From Schistosoma haematobium (taxonomy: Eukaryota > Platyhelminthes > Trematoda > Strigeidida > Schistosomatidae): 64,000 nt of DNA. The stretch lies in the NCBI RefSeq assembly GCF_000699445.3, contig NC_067197.1, forward strand, positions 8,872,152-8,936,151, given 5' to 3'. Shown here piece by piece: positions 22,596 through 34,251 of the stretch. The notes below the pieces were generated by a model. It was not told the DNA's origin. It saw nothing but the letters and a program-made list of their open reading frames with translations, and searched no databases. The translations under genes and the position numbers were made by a program. Each line of letters opens with the position of its first letter. The stretch's first letter is position 1.

Positions 22596-22837
22596 AGCAT
22601 CGGCCTCGTAACTTCCGAAGGAATTCAGCTTTCATCATGAAGCGTCATAATTGTTCTAAATGAAGACCTTCTGACTCCCAGGGCAGAGTTTAAAAGGTCT
22701 GAATAATTTTTTCTCGTTAGCGTTTTTTTAGCGAGTTAGTTTTCTACTGGATGGGAACGCTAACCCCATGCCCAACGCTCCTCCTTTATCCGGGCTTGGG
22801 ACCGGCAGTAGCCCCCGGAGGGATTACAGGCGGAATT
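22596..22837 (-). mobile_element. RTE/SR2-like LINE copy 2: 5' untranslated region
   Basis: GC-rich 5' block identical to 14791-15020 of copy 1. The two copies part at the last ~15 bases of the element. Confidence 0.8.
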
Positions 22838-25162
22838 ACAATAAACCACATAAGAAATATAATCTTATTAACTCAATCTTAATTTACCATTTGAGTTTGA
22901 TATTACAGACTAATTTATGTTACCAAGTTAAATCAAAAATGTAGTCAGCAGAAATATGAACTGCCTGAATTTTATAATGACAAGTTATAATGAAATTTTG
23001 TATGTTACTCTATAGACATATTTTTTACAGGAGAACATAAATTCCACTGTATTTTTTTGAAGGGTCATTTAAGAATCTATTCTTTCGCATAAGAACGACA
23101 TTATTATTTTCTTCTGGTTAGCATATTTCTGACGAGTTAGTTTACCAAAACAAAATGTTATTTGATTCTATCTGGAGTAATGAAACCATAGTTTACTGAC
23201 AGAACGTTTTTTGTTTGAAATTCCGATCAAAATGGATCTTGAAAAAAAAAAGAATCCATTGTCAATTAACTAATTCCATGATGAATATATGAGATGCAAA
23301 ATAACTCAGAAACAATGTCTTTGCAATAATTAACCACGATTATACTGTTGTAAAATAGTTAATTAAACGAAAGTAAAGACTAAAAATCTTCATTTACTAA
23401 AACAAATAACTTAAAAAGTGGTAATTAAACAAATACATAACTTATTGACAGTGCATAGACCAATCACATAGTTTTCAATTGACATTGTTGAAATTCTGTG
23501 TTGTACATTATTTCAAAAGTGTAAGAAATTAAAGTAATGGTATAGCTAAATACCATGTATTACTTAATAAGTGAATAATCTAGTTGAAAGGTTTTGTGGA
23601 AATCAGTTTTGATTTATATCTTGTGTTTTTAGTGTGGCGTCGAGTCGCGAACGACTACGATCACCACTACAGGAAGACTACGTGCTAGTTAACCGATAAG
23701 CCAAATATCAGAAGGCATTTGATAGCTGTAGTCGAGATGTATTTGTTGGCGATCTCGTGGTATCGAAAGGATACCGAGATCGTGCCAAAGGAGAACAAGC
23801 GTGGTTACCGAGCGTAACCGAACCCGTGCAAGGTCACAATCAAAGGAAGAATGTATGTATTTTGGTACAGTTAAACAAACAACTATGGTAAAACAATCCC
23901 TGGTAAAATTGGTTATAATAATAATTGTTTCCATTACACCAATCCCGTTCTCTTGATAAGAGTAGGTCACTACATATTCTTCACAAATTGATCTCAGTTG
24001 AGATACTAATAAAAACTAGAAGGGAAGAACTGGACAGCTGTTTGATTGTTAAGTGAGACCTTTAGATTTTACATATCTATGACTCCACTTAGGATCGGAC
24101 CCCAAACTTCTAGATCTCTTAGTGAATGTTAAATCAATAGAATGACTGAGATGGAGATCAATGGTCGATTCTCAACTATGATCATTTTGAATTACGGATG
24201 AAATTCAAATATATCGCTAGGTAAACAGTTGTCATAAGTAATAATAATTGCAAAGGAATCCTATACTTTGACGAATCGGTTGTTCAACGATCTTCAGTAT
24301 CCAATAATGAAAAAAAATAAAGATTGCAAAATGGTCAATAAAATTTACTTCATCCCTTCATAACAAACCGTACTCTTGATTTTAATATTTGTAATCTTAT
24401 CCACTTCCTACAGTATCATAAAAGCCGTAAGATCAAAATAAATTATTCATAAATGAAACAAGTTGTTTTCATTATGAACCTGAAAATTTTATTTGATAAA
24501 TCTCTTTTTTGATATAAGGAGGTGATTTGTGAAAAGCTTTAAAATGATTCTCGCCAACAATTGATATAAACTGAAGTATCGAAGTCCAAGATAGACTGGA
24601 CAGTTTTTCAATACTAGTTTACAACTCTCTATGAGTCAAGTGATGTCAATTCATAGTAAATTCATTTTACAAAATATATGACTCTCCATAAATTATCAGA
24701 GTAAATAATAATCCCCGATTCATCAGTATAGTCCCTTGAGACTTATTTAATGTTTAAATGGGAAAGAGCAGTATATATCCAACTATATGAATGGTGAAGT
24801 AGTATTTTATCGATTATACTGGGTAGTAATCAAGAATTCACTGAAACTAACAGTAAAATGAACACCACATTTCATTTGAGCAACTTAACCGTATCATGAT
24901 CATCGTAAGAACGTCATACGTTATGACCGATCCCAAGTAGATTTATGAATGCATACTGTTTACGAATCCAAACTCGTGAACTAATGAATACTTTTCCAAA
25001 GCTTCGTAGCTTTGAATAATCATCTAGTTAATGTAAGACTATTATGAAAATCTTCTGAATTGATGAAACCTTTCTAAATAGTATAGTAGCAGAAATTTTC
25101 ATTGCATGTAACAAAACAGTGAATTTCTAATGTTATCACAACTTTATGTATTACTGTATATT
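22838..25162. other. 2.3-kb AT-rich stretch, no gene recognised; one GC-richer hairpin
   Basis: No protein family, tRNA or known repeat is seen. At about 23747-23777 'gatctcgtggtatc' and 'ggataccgagatc' pair to form an imperfect hairpin inside a GC-richer island (23640-23840). Its meaning is unknown; it may be the edge of an unrecognised repeat. Confidence 0.4.
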
Positions 25163-25785
25163 TTATTTGGAAGATGTAAAAACCTTTACATAGTCAGGCA
25201 GCATCATTAATGAACACGGTGGATCTGATGCACATGTGAAGGCACGAATCGCCAAAGCAAGAGCAGCATATTTAAAATTGAAGAACATTTGGAACTCGAA
25301 ACAACTGTCCGTCAACCAACACCAAAATCAGGATTTTCAATATAAATGTCAAGATAGTTCTACTGTATAGGGTGGAAACATGGAGAACCACTGAAGCCAT
25401 GATCCAGAAGATACAAGTGTTTATTAACAGTTGTCTACACAAAGTACTTCGGATCCGTTGACCAGACACTATCAGCAACAACCTACTTTGGGAGAGAACA
25501 AACGAGATTACAGTGGAGGAAGAAATAAGGAAGAAGCTCTGGAAGCGGATCGGACAAACATTGGAGAAAGCAACGAACTACGTCAAAAGTCGAGCCCTCA
25601 CATGGAATCATCAAGGTTAAAGGAGAAGAGGAAGACCAAGGAACACATTACACCGTGAAATGAAGAAAGACATGAGAAGAATGAACAGCGATTGGATAGA
25701 AGTGGAAAGGATTGTATAGGACGGTGTGAGTTGGAAAATTCTGATCGGCAACCTATTCTACATTAGGAGTAACAGGCGTAAGTAT
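25163..25785 (+). mobile_element. RTE/SR2-like LINE, 5'-truncated 3' fragment
   Basis: It starts abruptly at 'ttggaagatg' within the RT C-terminal region and ends at 'aggagtaacaggcgtaagta'. It is an inverted repeat of 19660-20285. From about 25310 to the end it is almost identical to that copy (a shared 75-codon frame at 25431-25658 and 19788-20015), while 25163-25300 is more diverged. Confidence 0.82.
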
Positions 25786-27943
25786 ATTTTATTCAATGCA
25801 ATTATGAGGAAGTAATATCATTTTCTTAGAACTGTTTACTATATTGACCAAAGAAACTTCCAGAAGAAATCTGATCAAACTTTTGGTTAATGCATGAAAA
25901 TTAAGTCAAATGAATTAATTAGTTCAATAACAAAACATTCTTTTTTTTACAGAAAAGAACGTAAAATGTAGTTCACTCACATGATTAACACTAAAAGTTA
26001 ACTGATACATTTTCATTCAATTATATATTGTTGTTTCATTATCCAATTAAATCAGTGATCTCGTTCTCAATCTGTTCATTACATAGATTTATTGATTGGC
26101 TATTATACTCCATAAACCATCCTATCTGGTGTATCTTTGTATCATTATAATAATAATTATATGTGACAGATATAGGTGAATAATGGAGAAAGATGAAACT
26201 TCTTGGAACTATTTTTTTATTGTGAGTTATGTGTATTTTTAAATGAGCAATCATTCAGTACTTTGTTTACGGTCTGTATATCCCACTCAAGTCGTAAGCT
26301 TTTATCTAAGTCACTGAATGATGTTACCTTTTACCATTTATGAATAATTATTAATGTACCTGTTACTCAATTCTTATATCATAATGTACAGATTGTGGTC
26401 GTCCACTGATGGTCTTATGATTTTATGTAAAGAGAAAAATAAAGAAACAATGATATATAAAGGAAATTGTTTATTTGGGGGGATATTATCTCGCTTTATT
26501 TGAAGTCTGTAAAGTAATATCAGTTAGTTTGATGCCTGTTTATTTTTTAGGAATCAAAAGCTTGGTTTTAATGTATAAATTGGCGTCAGATTCTTTTTTT
26601 GTTGTTCCAAAATTACTGAAATTTAATCTTAACATTATATGTTCTTCACTTTTTACTGTTATGGCCTAGTTTGGGTATAATTGTCTTTTTCTCATTTGTT
26701 TATATGTTGTTGTCATGTTGGTCAGATATTTATTCGTGTGCCTTTTCGAATTAGTTTTAATCAGGAATAAACCTGGTAACAGTTTCAACAAAATCCCCTT
26801 CTCATTATCCGATTGCCAAACTATCAGGTCACAGGTCAATGACTGGATAGTTTCCTTCTTTCTCTCCACGTAGCCGTTTCAGTCACAATCCGAACAAGCG
26901 CGTTGCAAATCTCAAGGTTGGACCAAGTAACCTAGCACTTCGAATCATCAAACTAGATCAAGACAATACTTTCTCCTTGTATATTAAACACAGATAATGG
27001 ATAGGTAGATCAGGACGTAAAATGATTAGTGCGAGTTTTCAGTAATAATAAAAGGAAATAGATAGGCTTGCTTTTTTCATGTTCTAACTGACCACTGAAG
27101 AAAAGAGTTGCGTGAATCATTAGGCATTATGATACCCTGTTACTGTTGGCGATAATATGTGCTATTGGTTAAACAAAAAGCTACTGGTCTGACTACTATA
27201 AACTGAATTTCTCATCAGCCGACTCTATCCTACCAAGTGGGGCTAAATAAAACCTTTCAATTCGTAACAATAATAATCGCTAATATGTTAAAGGGGATTT
27301 TTATTACAAATTGGTATCATTTGAGGAATCATTGTTCAACCAAGCAGTTACCGACATCTCTTTCGTCTCCAGCTTGAAACAGATCTTCAAAAACCGTTTG
27401 TCCAGCTTTAAGGAATATTTATCTTTACATTAAAGCCACCTATTTAACTGTACTACTAATACAAACTATTTTCATCACATATTATTCTACAGAAATACGT
27501 GGGTTTTTTTCTAGAACCTTCCCGCTCCCCCTAACCGAAAATACCAACAATCTATTTAAGGAGTATTATTTGTTTCTCACAAACATTTATCTAAGTTTAC
27601 AAATTTTGATTTCCTTGTGAAATAAAAACTACCATCACCGAGGTGATTTCAATTAGTCCTCTTGGTAATTAATTGTAAAACTTGAAAAAAAGTAACATTA
27701 CACTTTCTGTTTTTATTTTGAAAATAATGTTAACTGACAGCTATCTATCTACTTTCTGTGTATGTATATATGTGTATGTTAGGATATATAGTACATACTC
27801 AACTTAATGTATGCTTTATAAAATTGTAAAATTACATTGTTTTTAATGATAATGAGAGAAGTATTGAAAACTATAAAACTTTACAAGTATCACTGTTAAC
27901 ATATGAATACAATTTTGTAATGATATGTTAATCTAAACATTTT
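25786..27943. other. 2.1-kb AT-rich stretch, no gene recognised
   Basis: Short chance ORFs only (for example 26475-26669). No family signature, tRNA or clear repeat. Confidence 0.4.
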
Positions 27944-28346
27944 GGAGTTTTGTTCTCTGGGCTGGATGGTTTGGTCGTGGAGCTTTCATCGTTCTTCTGA
28001 ACGACATCATCAGCACAAACTTCAGATAGAAGTGAAGAGTTCGAATTTCTCCATATGCGTTTCACAGATTGTTCTGTACACCTCGACGTTGATTGGTTCT
28101 TATTGACCTCAAATTTGTCATTGTTTACTCCTTTGTTTTGGTTGTATGTCCCATTGGTTTGATTTTTGTTCCTATATTTGTGTATAATTTTCCTGATTGG
28201 TTGATAAATTGGATCGATCTCAATGTGTGTTGTTGATTGCTGATTGACCTGAGTGCCAGGCTCCTAAAAATTCTCTAGTGTTTTTGGAATTTCCTCTGTC
28301 CAAGATTTCCACGTTTTTCCAATCGAATGAGTGTCCGCAGTTGTCG
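27944..28346 (-). pseudogene. Penelope-like element remnant: C-terminal GIY-YIG-type endonuclease end
   Basis: On the minus strand from 28341 the frame reads 'NCGHSFDWKNVEILDRGNSK' then 'NTREFLGAWHSGQSAIN', and after a frameshift near 28225 'IEIDPIYQPIRKIIHKY'. The GHSxDW...IL...R.E pattern is that of the GIY-YIG endonuclease end of Penelope-like elements; family assignment is from recalled motifs. The 3'-terminal block lies at 27944-27982. The 5' part with the RT is missing. It ends on its 5' side in a perfect hairpin with the next fragment. Confidence 0.65.
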
Positions 28347-28363
28347 ACTGCGGACACTCATTC
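28325..28363. repeat. Perfect 17-bp hairpin at a Penelope-like inverted junction
   Basis: gaatgagtgtccgcagt (28325-28341) and actgcggacactcattc (28347-28363) pair perfectly around a 5-base loop (28342-28346). Both arms are the same coding piece (CGHSF) in opposite orientations. Confidence 0.8.
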
Positions 28364-28437
28364 CACGACCAAACCATCCAGCTCAAAGAACAAAACTCCA
28401 TCAAAATCATCCTCCTGAGCTACAAATCTCCACCGTC
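28347..28437 (+). mobile_element. Penelope-like element 3'-end fragment, opposite orientation
   Basis: After 'cggacactcattc' the sequence jumps to the 3'-terminal block 'ccacgaccaaaccatccag' on the plus strand (28364 on). This matches the inverse of 27944-27982 at about 36 of 38 positions. Inverted partial copies at the 5' end are common in Penelope-like elements. Confidence 0.6.
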
Positions 28438-28639
28438 TAATAATCTAAACATTATTGTTAAAATACTCAGAAGTATTAGAAGAATAATGTCCAAATAAAG
28501 GTTTGAACAAATTTTATTGTATCATAGTGAATTTATAGCTTATATACATATCAATATATCATATGTAACATTGGTAAATACATTGTATGAAGAGAAACTA
28601 TAAAACTGAATGAATGAACTATCATCAATCATATACAGA
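28438..28639. other. AT-rich stretch with no recognised feature
   Basis: Nothing recognised. Confidence 0.35.
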
Positions 28640-28850
28640 TACTTTCTGTTCCGGAGTAAACATCAACTCTGAGATGCAAGCACATCCAACTGACAAGTCC
28701 TAAATAGGACGAAACTCGCGTCCTGGATTCTACGACTAGCCACCATCATCTGTACTTATCATGCTTGTGATGTGAGACAGTATCGAGGCAATCTACACAT
28801 TATGCACATATGCCGATAAGAGTCTAGTCAATTACAGTCCTAAACATTCG
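28640..28850 (+). repeat. Sm-alpha-like SINE (SINE B), head-truncated, dead ribozyme
   Basis: The repeat is recognised from 'gtaaacatcaactctgagat' through the ribozyme and the tail 'cgaggcaatctacacattat'. The ribozyme core is CTGACAA (28690-28696) where CTGANGA is required. The G-to-A change at the catalytic G8 position predicts loss of activity. Stem II and GAAA are intact. Confidence 0.68.
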
Positions 28851-30116
28851 TAGAAAGTTTCAAACAACCAATGTGAAAATGAATTAACTACAAATCTTTA
28901 TGTTTCTCTAACTACCAATAGTCAAATAATTAGTTCATTAGAATAGTATTTCGTGGAGTGTTATGAAGTAATAAAGAAGTGGCTGCCCCCATTGAATTTA
29001 CCACCCACTTAGTTGGTTACAAAGATTATGGCAATCTGGGAAAAAATTTTCTGTTATGTTTTGTGATAACTTAAGTAAACTTTTCAAATCATAAACAATG
29101 TAGAGATCATTCTCATACGAACGAGATCTATACGCACTAGATAAAGCGGATGACCAACACAGAACACTTTGAGGATTCAGGAACTAGCGAAAAGCATAAC
29201 ACTTAAAGAAGTCAAAATTGTAGTCGAACAATCTAATAAAAGTGCCTTCACGAAAACTGTTTCACTCCCACCTGTTACATTCTCTAGTTAGAAATTAGTA
29301 ACATTTTAGAGTAAGCTATTAGTGAACTGACTGCTATAATTTAATTGTTGAGATCTTGTGGAGATCGATTAAACTAGGTCGTATTCGTTACAGAAGTTGA
29401 GTATTTAGATATATCGAGAATGGAACTGCTATTATAAATGGCATTGGATAATCCTCGCATATCGTAAATTAACTCAAGTTGAAACTGTACCAATGGACGC
29501 CGACCAGATGTGTTTCATGAGACCTGGAAGTTCTATATTTGATCCTTGAAGGATTGTAACTGAACATTATTGAGGAGTCGTATACTAAAATGGAACAGAT
29601 GTCCTGTTTTCTCTCTTTTCTAATGGTACCTAAACTGAAATCCATGTGTGACTAATATAAACTACAAATGAAACCGATTCCTCAAAACCCCTTCAAGTAG
29701 ATGATAATAGTTACCGATATTTTAAATAGCTGATAAATGATAAACAAAACGCCTGAATAACCTATTTGATTATAAAGATTACAAAGCAATCATCTGTGTA
29801 CTTTCCCTAATTATATATATACATTGATTTTCTCTTTAATTTGTAACCGGTAATATAATGACCTCAGCACAGCATTAAGCAAGAAAGAAATCAATCAATT
29901 TTGCTTTTGTTATCTTTTCTGAGCTTTAAGGTTACATCTGAAAATGATATTCAAAAATACTCGATAAGCTATCACAAGTAAATTACATACTGTAACCACT
30001 TCTCTGAGTGATGAAATATATTTTATCATTGCTCCCAAATCTTCGATACAATGCACTGAATACATTACGTAAAACATGCGGATCACTTTTACACCTTAAT
30101 TACAAGATGCTAAGCA
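28851..30116. other. 1.3-kb AT-rich stretch, no gene recognised
   Basis: No family signature or clear repeat found. Confidence 0.4.
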
Positions 30117-30595
30117 AGGAGAGCATTCCTACAGTTGAAGAACATATGGAACTAAAACCAAATACTTACAAGCCAACATCAAAATCAAAATCGTCAATAC
30201 GAACGTCAATACAGTTCTAATGTATGGAGCTGAAGCTTCGAGAAAACTACCACAACCATTATCAAAACAGTACAAGTATTTATAAACAATTATCTACACA
30301 AGATACTCAATGTTTGTTGTCCGAATACCATCAGTAACAGCCTACTGTGAGAGAGCACAAACCAACTTCCAGATGAATAGGAAATTAGGAAAAGACATTG
30401 GAGGTGGATAGGACACACATTACCGAAATCATCAAACTGAATCATGAGGCAAGCGATGACTTGTAATCCTGAAGGGAAACGGTGAAGTGGAAGACAGAGG
30501 AACACATTGCTTCGGGAATCAGAAGCAGATATTAGAACTTGAATGGCAACTGGAAAGGATTGTCCAGGACAGAGTTGTATGGATAATGCTGTTTT
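30117..30595 (+). mobile_element. RTE/SR2-like LINE, 3' fragment, decayed
   Basis: It aligns to the 3' part of the other RTE copies: 'atggaactaaaaccaaatac', 'gtatttataaacaattatct', 'ggtggataggacacacatta' and 'ctggaaaggattgtccagga' correspond to RT C-terminal and tail blocks. Many stops and indels. It is closer to the fragment at 17636-18352 than to copies 1 and 2. Confidence 0.72.
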
Positions 30596-30900
30596 ATACA
30601 TCTGTTATCAAATTACAGAAGATTTTATGGTTCAGTTATCAGCAAAATTTAATTTACCAAATTCCTAAGCCGCTGTTTATACTTAATTCAACAAGTTGGT
30701 TTCGTAACACACAAATATTTAGTGAACAGTAACTGTCAGATTATTAACGAAAAACAATACTAAGATGACAGTCACACTATTGCTTTTTCTAGAGAAATGA
30801 AATAACTAATTACAGTTGACAATGATAAATTTATACTAATACTAAACAGAAAGAAAATAGCAGTCGATGAAGTGTTTGTTTAAAAAAATTATATGAATTC
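30596..30900. other. AT-rich stretch with no recognised feature
   Basis: Nothing recognised. Confidence 0.35.
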
Positions 30901-31012
30901 TGTGAGTTATAAGCAAAGATGAATAGTAGTTAGCAGTGAAATCTAGGACTCACGTTTCATCCCATTTAGGCCTCGTCGGTTAGATGCACCTGCATCTCAA
31001 GTGAGTTGTTAT
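30901..31012 (-). repeat. Sm-alpha-like SINE (SINE B), partial, dead ribozyme
   Basis: On the minus strand 'cacttgagatgcaggtgcat' leads into a hammerhead whose core is CCGACGA instead of CTGACGA and whose stem II is altered. Part of the tail (about 30901-30940) is present. Confidence 0.62.
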
Positions 31013-32159
31013 AGGCGACCATGAACATGATATTTAAAGACTGAAAACATATTTTCAAATTTAAAATACTGTTGTAGTTTGCTATACTGATTAAAACGTA
31101 ACAGTAAAATAAATTATAACTGATAATTTATGCATCAGTTTAGTGTACGTAGTTTACCCTCTATGACGACGGTTCCTGATTGTGCAATTAGTGCGTTAAT
31201 CTCTACATTGTAATCTATTCTCACTTTCTTGCAACACACATTATCGGTTTTTTATATGATCATTCCACTACGTATCCTTACCAGCCGTTAAGATACAATT
31301 ATTATTTTGTACATATAATAGTTACCAAAATGAAGCCGTGCAGTTACTTTATACCAGTGTTTACCAAATATTATAAAGGCTTAATTAAAACATAGGCTAC
31401 CATTGTTGAGAATATCCATATTCCTGTGAAATTTGAATTAAAATTAAACACAAGATAGTTGTATTTGGACATTGTTAGTAAATTATGAATTATATATTGA
31501 TTAGCCTTTTCAGTAATAACAGAAGCCTATCAATCAAGTTTCGTAATCTGATGCTAAACTTAAGAAGAAAACATGTTGATGATCATGGATTAAACCATTA
31601 GACAACATGTTACTTAAGCCGATATAGTGGATATTTTTTCTTTACAGTTCGAGATAGTGTTCTGAAGCTTTGTAATCAGTGACACTTATCCAAACTCAGT
31701 GGGCCTAAATTCCTTAACGGTAGACCAAATTAGGAAATTTTTATCGCATGAAACGATATATATATATGTAAATATGAATGCTAGAAATCGATTATGTTTA
31801 CGTTTTTCTGGTATGTCACTATTTAGCTCAATGTTTCTCCATTGTCTACCATGTTAACCTAGCCCACAAGTCAAATACCACACTACTTCACATAAACGTA
31901 CAAATATATTGATACATGCTTATGAGGAATGCACAATCCAAGATTTTTAAATTTAGTCGTCAAAAATCGTTTCCTTTTTTGTCACACAAATAATCAACTT
32001 TTCCATTATACAATAGATTCATCTATAAAAGTGAATGATTATCTGATTAATTCTAAGAGTCAGTAAAACATAGTGAGATTACTTGCATTATCTACCTTAA
32101 AGCTAATCACTGGAAAAAAAGAATTGTGAAATATCAGATTGCAGTGAGGTGAAATCGGC
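31013..32159. other. 1.1-kb AT-rich stretch, no gene recognised
   Basis: No family signature or clear repeat found. Confidence 0.4.
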
Positions 32160-32400
32160 CTATATCTATGTACTCGCTTGGTATTGTTTGGCCTGTATCT
32201 TCCCATTTAGGTTTAAGACTGCAATTGATCAGTCTGTTATTGACATATGCGCATACTGTGTGGATGCCTCGATATTGCCTTAATTTACAAGCCTTTTGTA
32301 AGCAAAGATGGATAGTGGCTAGCAGTGGAATCCAGGAACAGACTGATCAATTGCTGTCTTAAACCTCAATGGGAAGATACAAGCCAAACAATACCAAGTG
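32160..32400. repeat. Inverted pair of SINE B tails (long-arm hairpin)
   Basis: 32176-32237 (cttggtattgtttggcctgt on) and 32337-32399 (ending aagccaaacaataccaag) are near-perfect inverted arms of about 62 bp. The loop contains a minus-oriented SINE B 3' region (tggctagcagtggaatccag). A plus-oriented SINE B unit begins about 38 bp further on. Confidence 0.7.
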
Positions 32401-32429
32401 AATTTAAATTCACCCCATTGCACAAGCAA

Positions 32430-32605
32430 GTGGCTATCAGGGCTCAGTAGCTGAGTGGATAACGTGATGGCGTTTGAAGCGAATGGTACTGGGTTTGAGT
32501 CCCAGAGTGAACATCAACGTTGAGATGCAGGTACATCTAGTTGACGAGTCCCAAATAGGACGAAACGCGCGTCTTGGATTCCACTGCTAGCTACTATCTA
32601 TGTAG
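32430..32605 (+). repeat. Sm-alpha-like SINE (SINE B) with well-kept head, mutated ribozyme
   Basis: The head 'ggctatcagggctcagtagc' gives an A-box-like TAGCTGAGTGG and a B-box-like GGGTTTGAGTCCC (about 32491-32503). The hammerhead follows: core TTGACGA, stem II GTCC/GGAC, GAAA, stem III and the GTC site. The first core base C3 is T, which is expected to destroy activity. All else matches the intact form at 477-536. Confidence 0.75.
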
Positions 32606-32945
32606 TTTCATAATTTAGCACAAATTAGTACATATTGAAAATGTGTTTTACATTGAAAAATGACAATGATGAATGATTACTGATTGACATGCGTTGGCTA
32701 TAATTTGAAATGAATACTCCTGAAACAGATGACAGTCAACTGACAAGTTTACAAAAAATATGTATTTTTTTATATCAAACAGAGTTTTCCTTATATCATA
32801 TGAATTATGAGTGTCATATTATTCATCTTTAGGTATTATTAGTTAATCTGTGTATATTCAAATATTAAATAACTGCCTTTGTTATATAATGAGAGAAATA
32901 GAATTTTTCATCGCGTTGTTGATTTTTAAAACGGTATTTGATCAG
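32606..32945. other. AT-rich stretch with no recognised feature
   Basis: Nothing recognised. Confidence 0.35.
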
Positions 32946-33115
32946 TTGTAAGATGTTGTTAGGTGGAGGTAATCAACAAGAAATCCATGATCTAGCACTC
33001 GTGTTTTTTTGTCACACATCAGAAAGGTGTACTTGCAATCTTGAAGGAACTGATGCTCTCTGACCTCTTCGATCCCATGTCACTCAGTTTCATAGTCAGA
33101 GACATTACTAATGAG
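32946..33115 (+). repeat. Unclassified dispersed repeat, copy 1
   Basis: It shares an ordered series of blocks with 41340-41580: 'actgatgctc', 'gatccc.tgtcactcagtttca' and 'agtca.agac.t'. No coding potential is recognised. Confidence 0.45.
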
Positions 33116-33545
33116 CTATCTTAGCCGTGACTGACCTTTTAATAATTTATTCATCCTATAGCAGTGTAATATCTCATTTTTGTTCACTGGGAAACTGACA
33201 AAACATTTCCTGTTGTTAACTGTTTGAGCTAACCAATTATACAACAAGTTTTGTGAATAAATTCGTGACTAAGTTGAAGGTAAACGTAGATGAAGTTTTT
33301 CTCGAATAGTAGTATAGCGTAAATGGACTTTCGCAGTGAAAAATACTAAAATATGGTAAAAGTTAGAGCTTTAAATGAAATTTTTAATAAAATTACACTC
33401 TGATAAATAGATATAATACACCTAGTGATTTATCTATCCTTCTACATACAATAGTGAAAATTATACGGAACATTTAAGTCTGATTTTACTAAATCAATTT
33501 TAATCCTTTCCTAGGCAGATTATAAAACAAAACGCTCATTTTACT
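33116..33545. other. AT-rich stretch with no recognised feature
   Basis: Nothing recognised. Confidence 0.35.
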
Positions 33546-33725
33546 GATATTGTGTCGTGTGCTACTTATGTTGACATAAGTAGTATGTGATGTTAGTTGT
33601 GAACAGAATGTCTGGCAGCAGAGAGATAAGAGGATCTAACAGTAAAGAATGGAAACAGGATGAAATTTGTATGAAAATGCAAGAACAATGAAGTCTGAGT
33701 CATTATGAGACAATCGATGGACATT
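33546..33725 (+). repeat. Unclassified dispersed repeat with hairpin start, copy 1
   Basis: It begins with 'tgctacttatgttgacataa', a small hairpin (ctactta...taagtag), then 'gtctggcagcagag'. The same order occurs inverted at 49240-49460 and, more diverged, at 46350-46550. No family recognised. Confidence 0.5.
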
Positions 33726-33764
33726 TTACAAATTAAGGATTTACTTTATGTCAGATAGGTTTCT

Positions 33765-33985
33765 GTGGAGATTGTAGTAATTTCAATGGTTAAGATCATG
33801 AGTCAGTTGAAGCTAGACCACCATGGAAAACCTGGAAGCACTGGACGGCCGTTTCGTCCTATTGTGGGACTCCTCAGCAGCGCACATCCACGACCCCGCC
33901 CCCTGCGAGATTCGAACCCAGGACCTACTGGTTTCGCGCCCGAGCACTTAACCACTAGACTACTGAGCCGGCATCCAACGGTGTT
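33765..33985 (-). repeat. SINE A, near full-length, with intact hammerhead
   Basis: On the minus strand it has the head 'tgccggctcagtagtctagt', an A box within 33952-33962, a B box GGTTCGAATCT (33908-33918), the ribozyme at 33838-33883, and the tail 'ccatggtggtctagcttcaa'. The two ORFs over it (87 and 68 codons) are chance. Confidence 0.82.
33838..33883 (-). ncRNA. Intact type I hammerhead ribozyme
   Basis: Reading on the minus strand, stem I is GCGCTG (33883-33878) with CAGTGC (33843-33838), with one G-U pair. The core CTGAGGA, stem II GTCC/GGAC, GAAA and stem III ACGGCCGT follow, and the cleavage triplet is GTC. All catalytic bases are present. Confidence 0.83.
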
Positions 33986-34251
33986 AATGTCTAACTTCAA
34001 CCAATCCAAATCAACTATATGTCAATAATTTCAACTAATTCGAAAACTAGAAACGTCTAAATCCCTTTTTTAAATTAAATTTAGTCTGTTAATAAATAGA
34101 AACAAAATAACTTAAGTATATTCTAATCTAATTTTCAAAAATGTGTATTTCGATTGTTTGTTTTTCGAGGATTATAAAATTACATCATTAGTATATTACT
34201 AATCAAGAAATAAGTAGAAATTAAACGAGAATAATCAGGTGATCGACCTGT
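33986..34251. other. AT-rich stretch with no recognised feature
   Basis: Nothing recognised. Confidence 0.35.
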
